64,000 nucleotides of DNA from Camillea tinctor (lineage: Eukaryota; Ascomycota; Sordariomycetes; Xylariales; Xylariaceae). The DNA lies in the NCBI GenBank assembly GCA_022578605.1, contig MU394060.1, forward strand, positions 310,001 to 374,000. Direction: 5' to 3'. Shown here piece by piece: positions 10,901 through 23,057 of the stretch (positions are counted from its first letter, which is position 1; each line of letters opens with the position of its first letter). The translations under genes and the position numbers were made by a program. The notes under the pieces were generated by a model that saw only the letters and a program-made list of their open reading frames with translations, was not told where the DNA came from and made no database searches.

Positions 10901-13900
10901 CGTGATGCAACTCCGCCGGGAGCGCTACCCAGAGCAGTCACTAGAAACATTAGCTTTACGCGACGTATCTTTCCTCCGAGCTCTAGTGATACCAAGCAAA
11001 CCACAACGCGTAGAAATGCAACTGAGTTTCAAGCCTCAGCCCGGCACGACTTTCGGCTACTCTTTCACCATAACTGCGCTCTCCGACGGCGAGTGGCACC
11101 AGCATTGCACGGGTGTAGTTGAAGGCGTGTTAGCCGATAGCAAAGTAGAAGAGTTGCCGTCTCTCACTGAACTAGGTCTTCTCACCAACGGCACGACACT
11201 TAAAGCCGACGAATTATACCGCGAACTTGCCGCGGTCGGTAACACTTACGGACCTACCTTCGCGGGTATCCGCACATTGACGCTGTCTTCTGATGCATCG
11301 CAAGCATCGGCTATAATTCAGATACCCGACACCACATCCCTCATGCCCGCCCAATATGAGGCGCCTCACCTTATCCATCCTTCCACCTTAGATATCTTGC
11401 TACACACCGGCTTGCCAATAGTTGGGCGACAGCTGGGTCCTGGATCCGTTATGCCGGTACATATCGACGAGCTCCTCCTTTCCGCAACGGCATCAATGCC
11501 GCGGGATCCAGGTGCCGAGTTACGCGCATCGACGACGCTTGTATCGAGTCATTTCCGAACTGCCCACGCTGACCTATCTGTCACCGCCAGTGATGCCTTA
11601 ATTCTCGCAGCCACGGGCATTGAGATGCGAAGCCTAGGCGCACATCCAAACTCACACGAGGGCGCTGAGGACACACACAGAATCTGCTATGAATTTGGTT
11701 GGGGCACTGACTTGGACTATGTCCGCGCTAAGGACCTGCCATCAGACCCAAGTCTTCAAGACCTCATCGGTCACATATGCTTCAAGAATGGCAGTTTCTC
11801 GGCCCTTGAGCTCGGTGCAGGCCATGGGGATTTGGCTCTTTCTTTCTTAAACGCTGTCCAAACTCACCGCGGCAGCTTGTCTTCATATGACTTCGTCGAT
11901 GCCACAGCAGACCTTTTCGATGAGGTTCGTGAGAGACTCCACGACCCGCAGGTTCGCTACCACACCCTTACCCCCGAAAGCGATCCAGTTGTCGAAGGAT
12001 TTGAGCCTCAGTCGTATGATGTAGTTTTGTCCTCGACGCTCGAATACCTCAACCACGCTTCTACCTTGCTCAAACCGAGCGGTCTATTGATCCTAGTGCT
12101 TAAGCAAGAAGCCGACTCTTCAGACCATTCCTGGAGGGCTCTTCTCAGAGAAACTCCGAACCATCTTGATGTGCAGCTGACTTTCTATGACAAGGCCCGG
12201 GGTAGCTTGATCGCCACGGCCCAGCCCATCATTACAAAAGCTGTACAGTTGTCGGCAAACATTCGGGTCCTAACCTCCTCGGAGGTTACTCCGGTCCCAG
12301 CCTGGGTGGACACGATTATCGACGGCCTTCGGGCCCATGGGGCAAATGTCTCCCAGGCCGCATTAAAAGAAAATGTCATAACTGCCGACGCAGATGCAAT
12401 TTCCAATGACGATTCCTGCGTTATCGTACTCGAGGACCAGGACCGGCCGATTCTCTCCGACTCGAGCCGTTTCAGTGCTGTTACCGCACTGCTGAAGCAG
12501 CCGGCTCGGATTCTTTGGCTCAGCCCTGACGCGCCGTTGCCCATGCACCAGATCACTGGCGTTGCTCGGACCGCTCATGCTGAGAATGACAAGTTGCGTC
12601 TGACCACAATCCACGTCTCTCCCAGCCTGTTCGGACAGCCCCGCCTATTGGACGTGATCACGGGTTGTCTTCGTCGCGCTACAAAGGGCAGCGAGACGCA
12701 TCACGAGCGCGAGTACCGCGTGCGCGAAGACGGCAGTGTCCTCGTGCCCCGTCTACGCCGCAGCGAACAGCTTAACCGTACCATCAGTACCAATGCCCAT
12801 GTCCCCGAGATTGAGCTGCGTCGTTTCGTCGACCGGTCCCGGCCTCTTGTGCTTGATGCTGACAGTGCCGCCGATGACACTTCCGTCCCCGTGTTTGTTG
12901 ATGATAAGAATGCCCTTGGTGATATTCTAGCCGAGGATGCGATTGAGATCGAGACGGAAGCTCTGGTGCTATCTGAGCCAAGCCTATCGACATCCTTGGG
13001 CCAATATGCGGGAATTGTTACACGCGTCGGTGCTGCTGTTAATGCTCTTGCTCCGGGAGATCGTGTTGTCGCCATTGGAGCAACCGTAGGCGCTAGTCAC
13101 CCGCGAATCCCCTATAGCCACGCCAGTAAACTACCACAAGATGTCTCATCCACAACAGCAGCAGCTATGCTCCTAAATACCATGGCAGCTTGCCACGCGC
13201 TGTACGGGATTGCTCAGTTGTCATCTAAAGCGACTGTGCTAATTCATGGTGCCTTGACTCCTGTCGGGCGGGCTGCTGTTGCTGTTGCACGGTCTACCGG
13301 TGCTCGCATCACGGTCACCGCGGCGGACCCCGAAGAGGCTAAATTATTGACTACTCAACACGGCGTCGCTATTACCGACGTGCTTATCGCCCGTCGTTCA
13401 CTTCACCGGCAAACCCCACGCAAGGTGTTTCCCGATGGTATAGATGCCATCATCCAAGCCAGCGACGAGGCCGTCCCGACCGAGGCATTGTCTCACGTCA
13501 AGCCCTTCGGATCCGTTATAATCACTGGCCCCTCAGCCCATGTTGCTGGGTCCATCGCAGCGGTAGCAGCAACCCAAAAGCTGCCGCGGAATGCAGCAGT
13601 CCATTTCTGCGACATTGTGGCTCACCTTCAAGCTTATCCCGACGCAACCTCCAACCTTGTAGCCAAAGCCACAGCAGCTTTAGAACGACTCCCGACGAAG
13701 GGTATGAGCTTCCACACTCGCGATATCGGGCAAATATCTGAGGCACTCCGCCTTCTTGATATGGGTATCCAACACCAGGTGGTCCTTCAAGTAGAACCTA
13801 CCTCCGTTGTACCATCTATAGTAGCCCATGGTACACAGCCTGACGGCTGGAGCAATGAAAACGTCTCTTACCTCGTTGCTGGAGGCCTAGGCGATCTTGG

Positions 13901-16900
13901 CAGGCGACTGCTAGCACTCATGGCACAGCGCGGTGCAAAGCATCTCGTGACCCTCTCGCGGCGCGTTGTCGACCCAGAAGATTACCAGAAACTCAAATCG
14001 CAACTTGAAGCCATCCAGGCTGGGTGCCAACTTCATTGTCTCACATGTGACATAACCTCAAAATCCAGCGTCCAAGACGCAGCAGCAACGCTCGCTCGCA
14101 AAGGTGTACCTCCAGTGAGAGGTGTTATCCACTCAGCAGCTATCCTTCAGGTGAGCTCTCGCTCTGATTCCCCTTTCTTTAACTCCTTTTTGTTCGTATG
14201 CGGTCAAAAATAATAGTGCGATGAGGGAGGAAAAAGAAAGACAAAACCACACAACAGAAAAAAAAGTGAGAAAAAACTGACTTCAGCAGGATCGTACTCT
14301 CGGCACAATGACATACGACGACTTTCTACTTGCCAGCCGCATGAAAGTCGACGGCACACTCGCGCTCGAGCGCGCCTTTGCATCTCCCCACTTAGATTTC
14401 TTCCTCATGCTATCATCCGCCGTCAACATCGTCGGTGCCAGCGGCCAGGCTAATTACAACGCTGGCAACGCTGTGCAAGATGCCCTAGCGCAAGCCCGCC
14501 AGGGAGGATCATGCCACTTCATGTCGCTCAGTATTGGCTGGATCGAGGACGCCGTCCACACCGCCGACAACGACGCGCGACTGGCCGGTCTCCGTCGCGC
14601 GGGCCTCAGGCCCATCCAGCACGACGAGTTGGAGCGCTACTTTGACTATTCTCTCGGGGCCTCGACCAGCAAGGCCCGGACTCCTCAAGCCATCATCGGT
14701 TTCGACGCGGCTTCTCTCGCACAAGCCACCGCCCATAATGGCAACGTCCACTCGGCGATGTTTGCCCACGTGTATGATGCCTCGACAGCTACGGCGGCCG
14801 AGGCTTCGCCCACAGCATCAGATGCTTTGACCTTCTCACAGGTCGTAGCCAGCGGCGAGCAGGATTCCATTGTCGAGTTCATCTCTAGTGCCATCGTAGG
14901 CCAACTAGCACGACTCATTTCCATCGATGCCTCCCGCATCAACGACAGCCACGGCTCCATCCTCGCACTGGGGCTTGATTCTCTCGTTGCCATCGAGCTG
15001 CGCAACTGGGTTATGCGCGAGTTTGACGCACCCTTGCAATCATCCGAGGTCATGACAGACCAGACGATCCGCGCCCTCGCCGAGAAAGTCGCCACCCGCT
15101 CGCGCGTAGTTCTGGCAGGCTTGACCGACGGGACCAGCGAGGAAGGTAGCAACGACAACGACCAAGACCAGACCTCGCCATCCGTAGAGACGCCGCCGAG
15201 CACAGTGAGTACAAGCACAAACCCCAAAGAGCTACCAATCGTACTGCCACCCGTCCCGATCCCCGAGCTCGAAGACACCCTCCGACTCTTCGAGGACTCG
15301 CGTCGCGCCATCGACTCGCCCGAGGATCAAAAGGCCACGGCCAAGGCTGTGCTCGAGTTTCTCGAGGGGCCCGGCTTGTCGCTACAGCAGCGTCTCCGAG
15401 AAGCAGGACCGGACGCCATCGCCGATGCGTACGAGAGCCAGATCTACCTCGAGCGCCGCGAACCGCTGCAGGACTACAGCGAATACTCAGTCGGCCACCC
15501 CGTAGAGGCTCCGGCACACTCACAAGCGGCGCGTGCCGCTATATTGACGGTCGCCGCCATGGAGTTTTCCCGCCGCCTGATCGCCGGCGAGATAGCCCCG
15601 GACACCCTGCACGGCATGCCTCTTACCGGAGAGGCCCGTGACTGGCTCTTTTACTCCATACGGCGACCCGGTAAGGGCGTGGATCGCATGGAGCGCCACA
15701 CGCCGAACCAGACGGTCGCTATTCTCCGACGTGGGCACCTATTCCAGATAAACCTCCCGGAGTCGGGCATAGACCTCTCGGCAGTCCATTCAGCATATAA
15801 CCAAATCCTCGAGGCATCCAACGACCCTCAACCATCTGTCTGCGCACTCACCGCCGACAACCGTGACTCATGGGCCTCTGTAAGTCCGCCTCTTCTCCCA
15901 TGATCTCCTAAACTGCCACATTGTATACACTAATTACTAACACCTAACCTGCAGCTCCGCCACGAGCTCGAGCTCGACGCCGACAACGCCGCTGCCCTCG
16001 CAGTCATCGACTCGGCCGCCTTTGTCATCTGCCTCGACGACGAGTCGCCCAGCACCGCGGGAGAGCGGCACATGCAGTTCCTGCTGAACGGCGAGAGCCA
16101 CCCCTTCGCGAACCGCTGGCTCGACAAGCCGGTGCAGTTCGCGGTGACGGCCAACGGGCTGTCTGCCGGGATCTACGAGCACTCCAAGATCGACGGCATG
16201 GACGTGCGCACGCTGCACGCGCACCTGACGCGGGAGCTCTTCGCGCAGGCGCCGGCCGCCGACCCCTCACCTTCGGCCTCCTACCCCGTGCGCCGCTTCA
16301 GCTGGAAGCCCAGCGCGGCGGCGCTCGCGCGGATCGCGCACGTGCAGCGGCAGTGCGGGACGGCGTACGGGCCGATCGACCACCGGTACGTGGACGCGGA
16401 GGGGCTGGGGCTGGACTTCCTGCACGGGCGGGGGGCGGCGCCCAACGCGGCGGCGCACCTCACGGCGCTGCTGGCGCTGTACCTCGTCGACGGCGCAGTG
16501 CGGCCGGCGTGGGAGATCGCCTCGCTGGCCACGTTCGCGCGCGGCCGCCTCGACTGGGTGCAGACCGTGACGCCGGCCGTGCGGGCCTTCGTCGAAGCCG
16601 CCGCCCAGAACACCGACGACAAGACGCGCCTGCGCGGCCTCTTCGACGCCGCGGCTCTGGCGCACTCGCGGGCCATCGCCTCCGCCGCGCGGGGCCACGG
16701 CTACGTGAACCACCTGTACGCGCTACGCGGGCAGTCAAGACCCTCGGCCACCTCCTCTTCCTCCGCGGAGCCAGTAGGCCTCTTCCGGACGCCGGCGTGG
16801 GAGGTGACGCGGCGCGGGGGCAGCGGGCAGGACCTCAAGATCGGGTTCATGCCGGACGACGACCCGGCGAACCCGCACGTGCGGTGGGACGAGGGCGGGT

Positions 16901-17052
16901 TCCTGATGGAGGGCGAGCGCGGCGTGTACGTGCACTGTGGGGTGCGGTCGCGGCGCGCGAGCTTCGCGGTGTCGGCACGGCCGGCCTACGCGGCGGCCGT
17001 GTGCGAGGCGCTGCGGCGGGCGGCCGAGACGGTGGCGAAGGTGTTGGGGTAG
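7968..17052 (+). CDS. Highly reducing PKS with C-terminal carnitine acyltransferase-type domain
   Basis: This iterative type I polyketide synthase has 2,956 residues. Exons are 7968-14150, 14290-15879 and 15955-17052, all phase 0. The KS has active Cys183 in DTGCSGG and downstream His in VEAHGTGT and GSIGHTEN. The AT has Ser628 in GHSSGE. The DH has His958 (ADHVVDGLPIFP) and Asp1142 (STLDILLH). Then come a short methyltransferase remnant (LELGAGHGD near 1280), an enoylreductase-like region (about 1610-1940), a KR (AGGLGDLG near 1971, Tyr2117 in ANYNAGN) and an ACP with Ser2292 (LGLDSL). After an acidic Ser/Thr linker comes a domain of about 585 residues resembling choline/carnitine acyltransferases, starting PPVPIPELEDTL and carrying the catalytic EHSKIDG (His2667). 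In characterised relatives this domain releases the chain by acyl transfer to an alcohol. The methyltransferase and ER look inactive. The start ATG has a good context and opens directly into the KS (IAVVGISCRLPGG). Confidence 0.95.
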
Positions 17053-19185
17053 AGAGAGGTATATATCATCTACCTCATAGCCCCATATATATATATTACA
17101 CATGTATAAAAGAAGAGGGGAGGAAGAGGAGAGAAGCATGTGCTAGGAGATGATGGCGTAAGGGATTTTGCTTTTTTCCCTTATGCATCATGGTGATGTG
17201 GTGTTTTGTTGAGGAGGGGGGCAAAAGGGGATAAGGAAACCAGTGAGGAAATAGGACAGATGGCCAGGCTGGCTCTGGCTCTTATTCCTCCCATCAGTCA
17301 AACTACAGCTTCTACTTCTCTACGGGCTATCGGAGAGAGAGAGAGAAGCGGAGTGTCGGTGACGTGCATGGCTCTAAATCCCCTCTCAGAGCCCAATCAA
17401 GAGTGATGCCCAACTCCCATCCGCCTTCAGCTGAACCCCTCCCTTGCGATGACCAGGCTAGAAACTCCATGACGATTCTATATGGCGCTTTCGAGCAGTA
17501 ACTTGGTTCCACCTTCGCTTTAGTTACCCGCCATACTCTCTTTTCTTTGCCTTTCTGTTCTCTCCTTCGTCTCAGCTTTCTTCATTTCCGAGGTCGGCAT
17601 CGGTAGTATCAAGGCTTTCATTCTACTGGTGGATCGCTCGACAAATACAAGACGATGAGCAGCATATATCTTGCCTAGATATACTACCTAGGTACTAATC
17701 CGTCTAAAGAGGGGGGGCGAAGAGGGGAACTCACATACACACCCCCCTCTTCTTCTTACTATCGATCGTGGGATGGATGAAGGAAGAGGGATCCATAGGC
17801 ATTGGTAGCGCTCGCGCGAAGGTTTTTGGTGCTTATATCACGTGCGACCTAGAGAATATGAGCTGGTTAAAAAAAAAGTTTAACGCTTAACCTAAATTTA
17901 TACTTTCTTTAGGTTACTTGCTCTAGTGTCGAGGTTAATTGACAAAAGCTCATAGGTACATGTGGTACATAGTATTTGGAGGAACACAAGGAAGGAAATT
18001 AACCAAAGTTACCTATAGGTATTTACCAGTACCCAGGCAAAGGCGCTGGGTGGTTTGGTTATATCATGTATGTTTCCTTACCTACTAGTATATCCGCGGG
18101 GAATACCTTCTTTCGGAGCTGTCTTAGGGGGTCCCTTGCCATAGTAATTATTAGTATGCATTCGTTTTGATTTGGTACAACTTTATCTCCTCATATTGTA
18201 TAAGAGGCTTAGTTTTGGTAGCACTTATCCTTGTGTAACGTTTGGCTTATGGGTTGCGTCCGTAATACATAACATGTACCGATGCACCTGTCCACACTAC
18301 CCTGTGACCATTATAGGTTGTCTTCAAAGAATACAAGTTACATATGATATAAGTAGGTGATAACTTAATTTATAAGCTTAATACATCATAGATTGCTTAA
18401 CTTAAGAGGGGCATCTGAAAGTTTCACGGTCAATAGAATGTTGGTCAGTTTAGGACTTATTCTGCTTAATTTGCGTTTAAGTTAAGCATAGACTTGGCTA
18501 GCAGCCGTTACAATCTTCCATGTAGCTGGTATGTACTTGACCGGTTGTTAGTTTCTGTATCGATTACACCATAGCTATATAGATTGAAGAGGTCTCATTA
18601 CTTGATTGAACATAGTTGACTACAGGTAGACATCTCAATAAAAACTTGGTACTCTCATGTTCTTCCTTTCCTCTTCAAAGTCGTTGGTTAAACCAGACTA
18701 CATAAACATCGAACAGGTTATATACCGAATTCAGCCCCAAACACGCCTCACATCAAGCCTGAGGCGCGCATTATACATTACATATCCACTATCTTATATA
18801 TAACCCTTATAATCCCATCTCAGCGTGACTCTATCCTTAATATTGTTTCTTGATTAAATGTTCAGAAGTGTCTCCGTCCCTAGTGTACAGGTTATGCGAA
18901 AGTACTAGGCTCAGAATAAAGAGTCCGCTATGTATGTATCCAAGGTGCATATCATACCAAGGTAAAAAAGTAAATCAATAATCGTTGGGCATCCCGTAAA
19001 AGCAAGCAAAATGTAAATCAACGCTTCCCTACCGCCCCTCGCTCGCCCGACCCATGCAGCATGACGCCTATAATACATACGTGACTAGACCGTTCATAAG
19101 CTATATCTTAATCATGTCATCTGCTAAACAGAAACGCCGCCATTTCATGAGCTCCCCAATCGCTGCTGTCGTATGTCGCTCTGGT
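17053..19185. other. Intergenic region between PKS and PKA genes (convergent 3' ends)
   Basis: Both flanking genes end here, so the region should hold two 3' UTRs. No gene is supportable; the short ORFs begin at non-ATG codons and have no recognisable similarity. The stretch from about 18,100 to 18,960 is clearly AT-rich with many TA steps. The change from the GC-rich PKS 3' exon is abrupt. Confidence 0.55.
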
Positions 19186-20503
19186 TCAAAATTTTTCGAA
19201 AAGTTTATCGTACTGACTGGCCATTTCTTCGGTGTATGGTTCCCGCTTGCCGTCATCCTCCGGGTAGATGTCAAAGCATTGGGCATCACCAGGAAACCGT
19301 ACGTTAGGCTGAATCGGTGGCCGAATCTGCTTGCGTAGGAGAGCATCCCAGTCAACACCCTGGAAGAATGGGTGACTCTTCACCTGTTGAGAACCGCCAC
19401 TGATGTTCCCTAACCGCCTTGAGCGGTCGACCGTGCAGAAAGACCGGATGATATGCTGAGCACTTGGTGAAATAGGAGGTTCGGCAGGAAATATTACCGG
19501 CTTTTCGATAATTCTGTGATGCTATTAGTTCCGACTCTAGAGCGAAGAGGGGAGGGGGGAAAAAGGAGATACGGAGACAACTCACTGCTTGTAAATCTCA
19601 ATAGGATTCTGGTGCCAGAAAGGGGGGTAGCCTGTCAGGAATTCGTATATAAGAATTCCTAACGCCCACCAGTCTACGGCGGTGGTATGACCTTTATTCT
19701 GAATAACCTCCGGCGCAAGATATTCCGGGGTGCCGCATAATGTATACGTCTCGACGGGCCTATCATCGCGACTGCCGAGTCTCTTTGCAAACCCAAAATC
19801 CACCAACTTGACATGCCCCTGGCTATCTAAAAGTAGGTTTTCTGGCTTTAGGTCGCGGTATGCAACGCCACCTTGCTTCTCATGAAGAAACTCAAGTACC
19901 AATACGATCTCGGCGGCGTAAAACTGAGCCCATTCCTCTGGAAACCTTCGATGTCTTCGTAAATAACTAAAGAGTTCACCGCCAGGAATGTAGTCGAGTA
20001 ACATGTATAGGGAATCGTAGTCTGAGAATGTCGTTATAAGTTCGGTGATGAACGGGTAGCCAGCAACATCGGTCAGGATCTGTCGCTCATCTCGCACATG
20101 GTCTATCTGCTTGAGCTTGATAACTTCGGCTTTTCGTAGGATTTTCAGGGCAAACACCTTTTCCCGTTCCTCTTCGGAACCAACAGCAGGACGGACTAGA
20201 CAGACTCTTGCAAAAGTACCTAGCCATCGTAGAAGCAGCAGGAGTAGAGGTAGGGTCAGCGATTAGGCGTACTCGTCGGACGTCGGGTGGAAGGGAGAGG
20301 AGAACAACAAAGAAGTACCAACCTGTACCCAGGGTCCGCACAAGAGCAAAGTCGGTCAGCTTCAGGCGCTGATGTTGTGGTAGTATCCTCTGCCCCGCAT
20401 TTCCCTGCGAGACCCCGCCAGCTTCCATGTTTGCGACGGGCCTCAAGTCGTGCTCTTGTCCTACATCTGGGACAGGACCAGGCTTTGCAACTGTAGCGGC
20501 CAT
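19186..20503 (-). CDS. cAMP-dependent protein kinase (PKA) catalytic subunit
   Basis: This AGC-family Ser/Thr kinase is the catalytic subunit of PKA, activated when cAMP binds the regulatory subunit. Exons are 20503-20323, 20219-19586 and 19513-19186, giving 380 residues. Motifs in order are the glycine loop GTGTFARV (restored only by removing the 103-nt first intron), VFALK lysine, C-helix RDERQIL, catalytic YRDLKPENLLL, DFGFAKRL, the activation loop TYTLCGTPEYLAPE with the PDK1-type Thr, and the GYPPFW segment. The C-terminal AGC tail has RRLGNISGG, HPFFQGVDW, PGDAQCFDIYP and ends in the hydrophobic motif FEKF. The N-terminus is short (about 60 residues before the glycine loop) and lacks the long Gln-rich leader of some fungal PKA isoforms. 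It may be the second, PkaB-type isoform, but I cannot tell this securely. The minus-strand leader upstream is C/T-rich. Confidence 0.94.
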
Positions 20504-21350
20504 TGTAAGATGTCTTGCAGGTCAAATAGGTTCAGATTCGCAATGGGTGGATGAAAAAAATAATTAAAACGAATAACATAAGCTGTGCGTGAGGCCTCGA
20601 CCCAGCAGTAGGGGAGCCCAGAACGATGCGCGCACACGCCCTGAGACCAGCCTGATCGCTACCTGCGACAGCGCCAATGGCCGGAGGAGGCAATGAGATC
20701 CACCAACCAGGGGAGATGCAGGGATCGAAATTAGCGCAAGGAATATCAAAGAATTGACATGCTGGAGCGAAACAGCCGAAGCGATCAAGCAGGGGGGTTC
20801 AATGCTTGATAATGATGAAGAAGTAATGGTAGTTGTAATAATAGAAGAAGCAGAAGTAGTAACAGAAGTAGAAACAAAAGTAGAAGCAGACGATGAAGAA
20901 TAGGTTTAGGTTTAAAAGGGGGTTGAGTTATGGGATACGAAGAAGGATGAATTAGTTAGAGATAGAGAAGACGGGGAAAAGAAGAGATTTTTTTTTTTCG
21001 ATTTTTTTTTAAAAAAAGATATGAAAAAAGAGAAGAAGAAAAAGGGGAAAAGAAAAAAAAATAAGAAGAGTAGATAGATTTTGCAACTTAGATAGTAGAT
21101 AGTAGATAGTAGGATAATTCTACTTCCAAGTTAGCGCATTCATCGTTTGCGAGGAGAGAAAAGAGAACAAGAGTCAAGTTGGCGCCAGACTAGTTTTCTT
21201 CTGGCGACTAATGACCGGTATGACGTTATTTGCTGCAGAGAGGTTCCCGGGCGGGGAGGCCTTGATATGATTATTTTTAGGGGATCTGGTTTCTAGTTAG
21301 ACAAGGAAGTACTCGGTTGTAAGTCCTGGTATGAGTAGTGATAGTAGTAT

Positions 21351-21393
21351 GTATGTAGGGTAGTGTAGGGTAGTGTAGGGTAGTGTTAGGTAG
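21351..21393. repeat. Tandem TAGTGTAGGG decamer
   Basis: Four adjacent 10-nt units, of which two are perfect and the outer two degenerate (GTATGTAGGG and TAGTGTTAGG), lie in the PKA-GYP2 intergenic region. This is probably a neutral minisatellite. Confidence 0.8.
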
Positions 21394-22180
21394 TACCGCC
21401 TATAGTGTAAGTGCAGCATGTGGTATGGAGATAAACTATCCAAGTTAGGTATGTATGTATGGGTAGGTAATGTAATGAATCAAGACAGGTAGCACTCGTG
21501 GACAGGACTCGATGCAATATATGTAGTGTAGGCATTGATGGATCCCCCCGTCCCATTATACATACGGCCGCAATACATAGTATACTTGACCCCTTAACCT
21601 TAGCAACCTACTTACCTAACTGCCAGTATGCCCACTATCTATGTATGGTACGTTATGTGCACCAGTACCCATGCGCACAACAAAAGGTGGACTCGTGGGG
21701 AGGGTGAATGATGCTTGCTTGGTGATGCCGCCTGCTGCTGGTATCGTATGTACACTATGTATGCGTGAGTGTGGTCATCTGAGATGGGGACAATCGAAGA
21801 TCCTGTTGGCTGGGGCACTGACCCTTTTATTAATGGGAGCTGAGCATAGCTGTATTAGTATAGCTTGTTATGGTAACATACTGACTTACTAACTTACACT
21901 ACAACACGTTGCACTGGTGTAGCATACCTTACATATATGTAGGGTTGGATATTCATTAAATTGATTGATTGGTTGATTGATTGATCGATGACAAGATGAC
22001 AAGATGGCCGACCTTGAAGTTTTTGTTGTTCATCTCATCCATCCCTAGTATATCATCCTCTATCTTTTATAAGACGGGACGATTGCAGAAAGGGGGTGGG
22101 TGAATGGCCTATCAGGTACCCATGTAATATGAAAGTTGATGCATAACTTTGCAGAAGTGGATGTAGATGTGGAGTGAAGC

Positions 22181-22218
22181 TCACCTGCTCACCTGCTCAC
22201 CTACCTACTCACCTACTC
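22181..22218. repeat. TCACCTGC/TCACCTAC octamer repeat
   Basis: Four near-identical TCACCTRC units, with one extra CTAC, stand in tandem about 0.9 kb upstream of the GYP2-like start codon. Confidence 0.75.
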
Positions 22219-23057
22219 ATCTTCATTTATTATAATAAGGGAGGAATATCTACCTAGTGTAGCAGTGTAGGTATGTTCATAGGTTACCTATCACAGCCTA
22301 TGTATTTACGCAGGGGGGTTTGTGCAGGGCACCCAATCAGGTTTAGTTTACCTAGCCTCAGCCCACCTCTATCAAATGTAGGTATCTTTTGGAGATCAGC
22401 TTACAAACATGGCATACACATCCCTAGTAGTGTACAACCTTGGAACATACCTAGCTCCAGCCACAATACAAAAAAAAGATACATAACCTTAGGTATCTAG
22501 GTATTCGTACGAGGTAGGAGGCATTCCAACTGCATTTGTGTGGTATATCTGCATATATTTCTGTGTGTACCTAAACTTATAAGTAAACTACGTAAGTACC
22601 CATAACTTACACTATGAGGCTGAGTCTTAGTTATAATAGCATTAACCTTTAGGTAGGTACTTTATGTTCTAGTGTACCTAGTGTTAGTACTAAGTTAGTA
22701 GTATATCTACCTAGTGTTGGTAGTACCAGGTATCTAGGTACCCACCTTACCTAAGTACCGACCTATTACATCTCCCCTCCCTTCTCTTCCCCCCATGTCC
22801 ACTTCATTCATTCATCCTTATTCATTCCACCCCATTACCATTAGTATCTGCTCCTCCGTGCTTTAACCTCCAGACCCCACGACCCATTTCGTCGTCGCGC
22901 TTCAAATAAACCATCTGACATCTGCTAAACATCATCACGGCTAATATTCTGCGCCAGGATACAAACCTCCTTCCTCTCACACACATACACATTCACACAC
23001 CTGACCCAATCCTCCCTACATTCACACCTTGTCAGACGGACCACCGACCCCGTTCAT

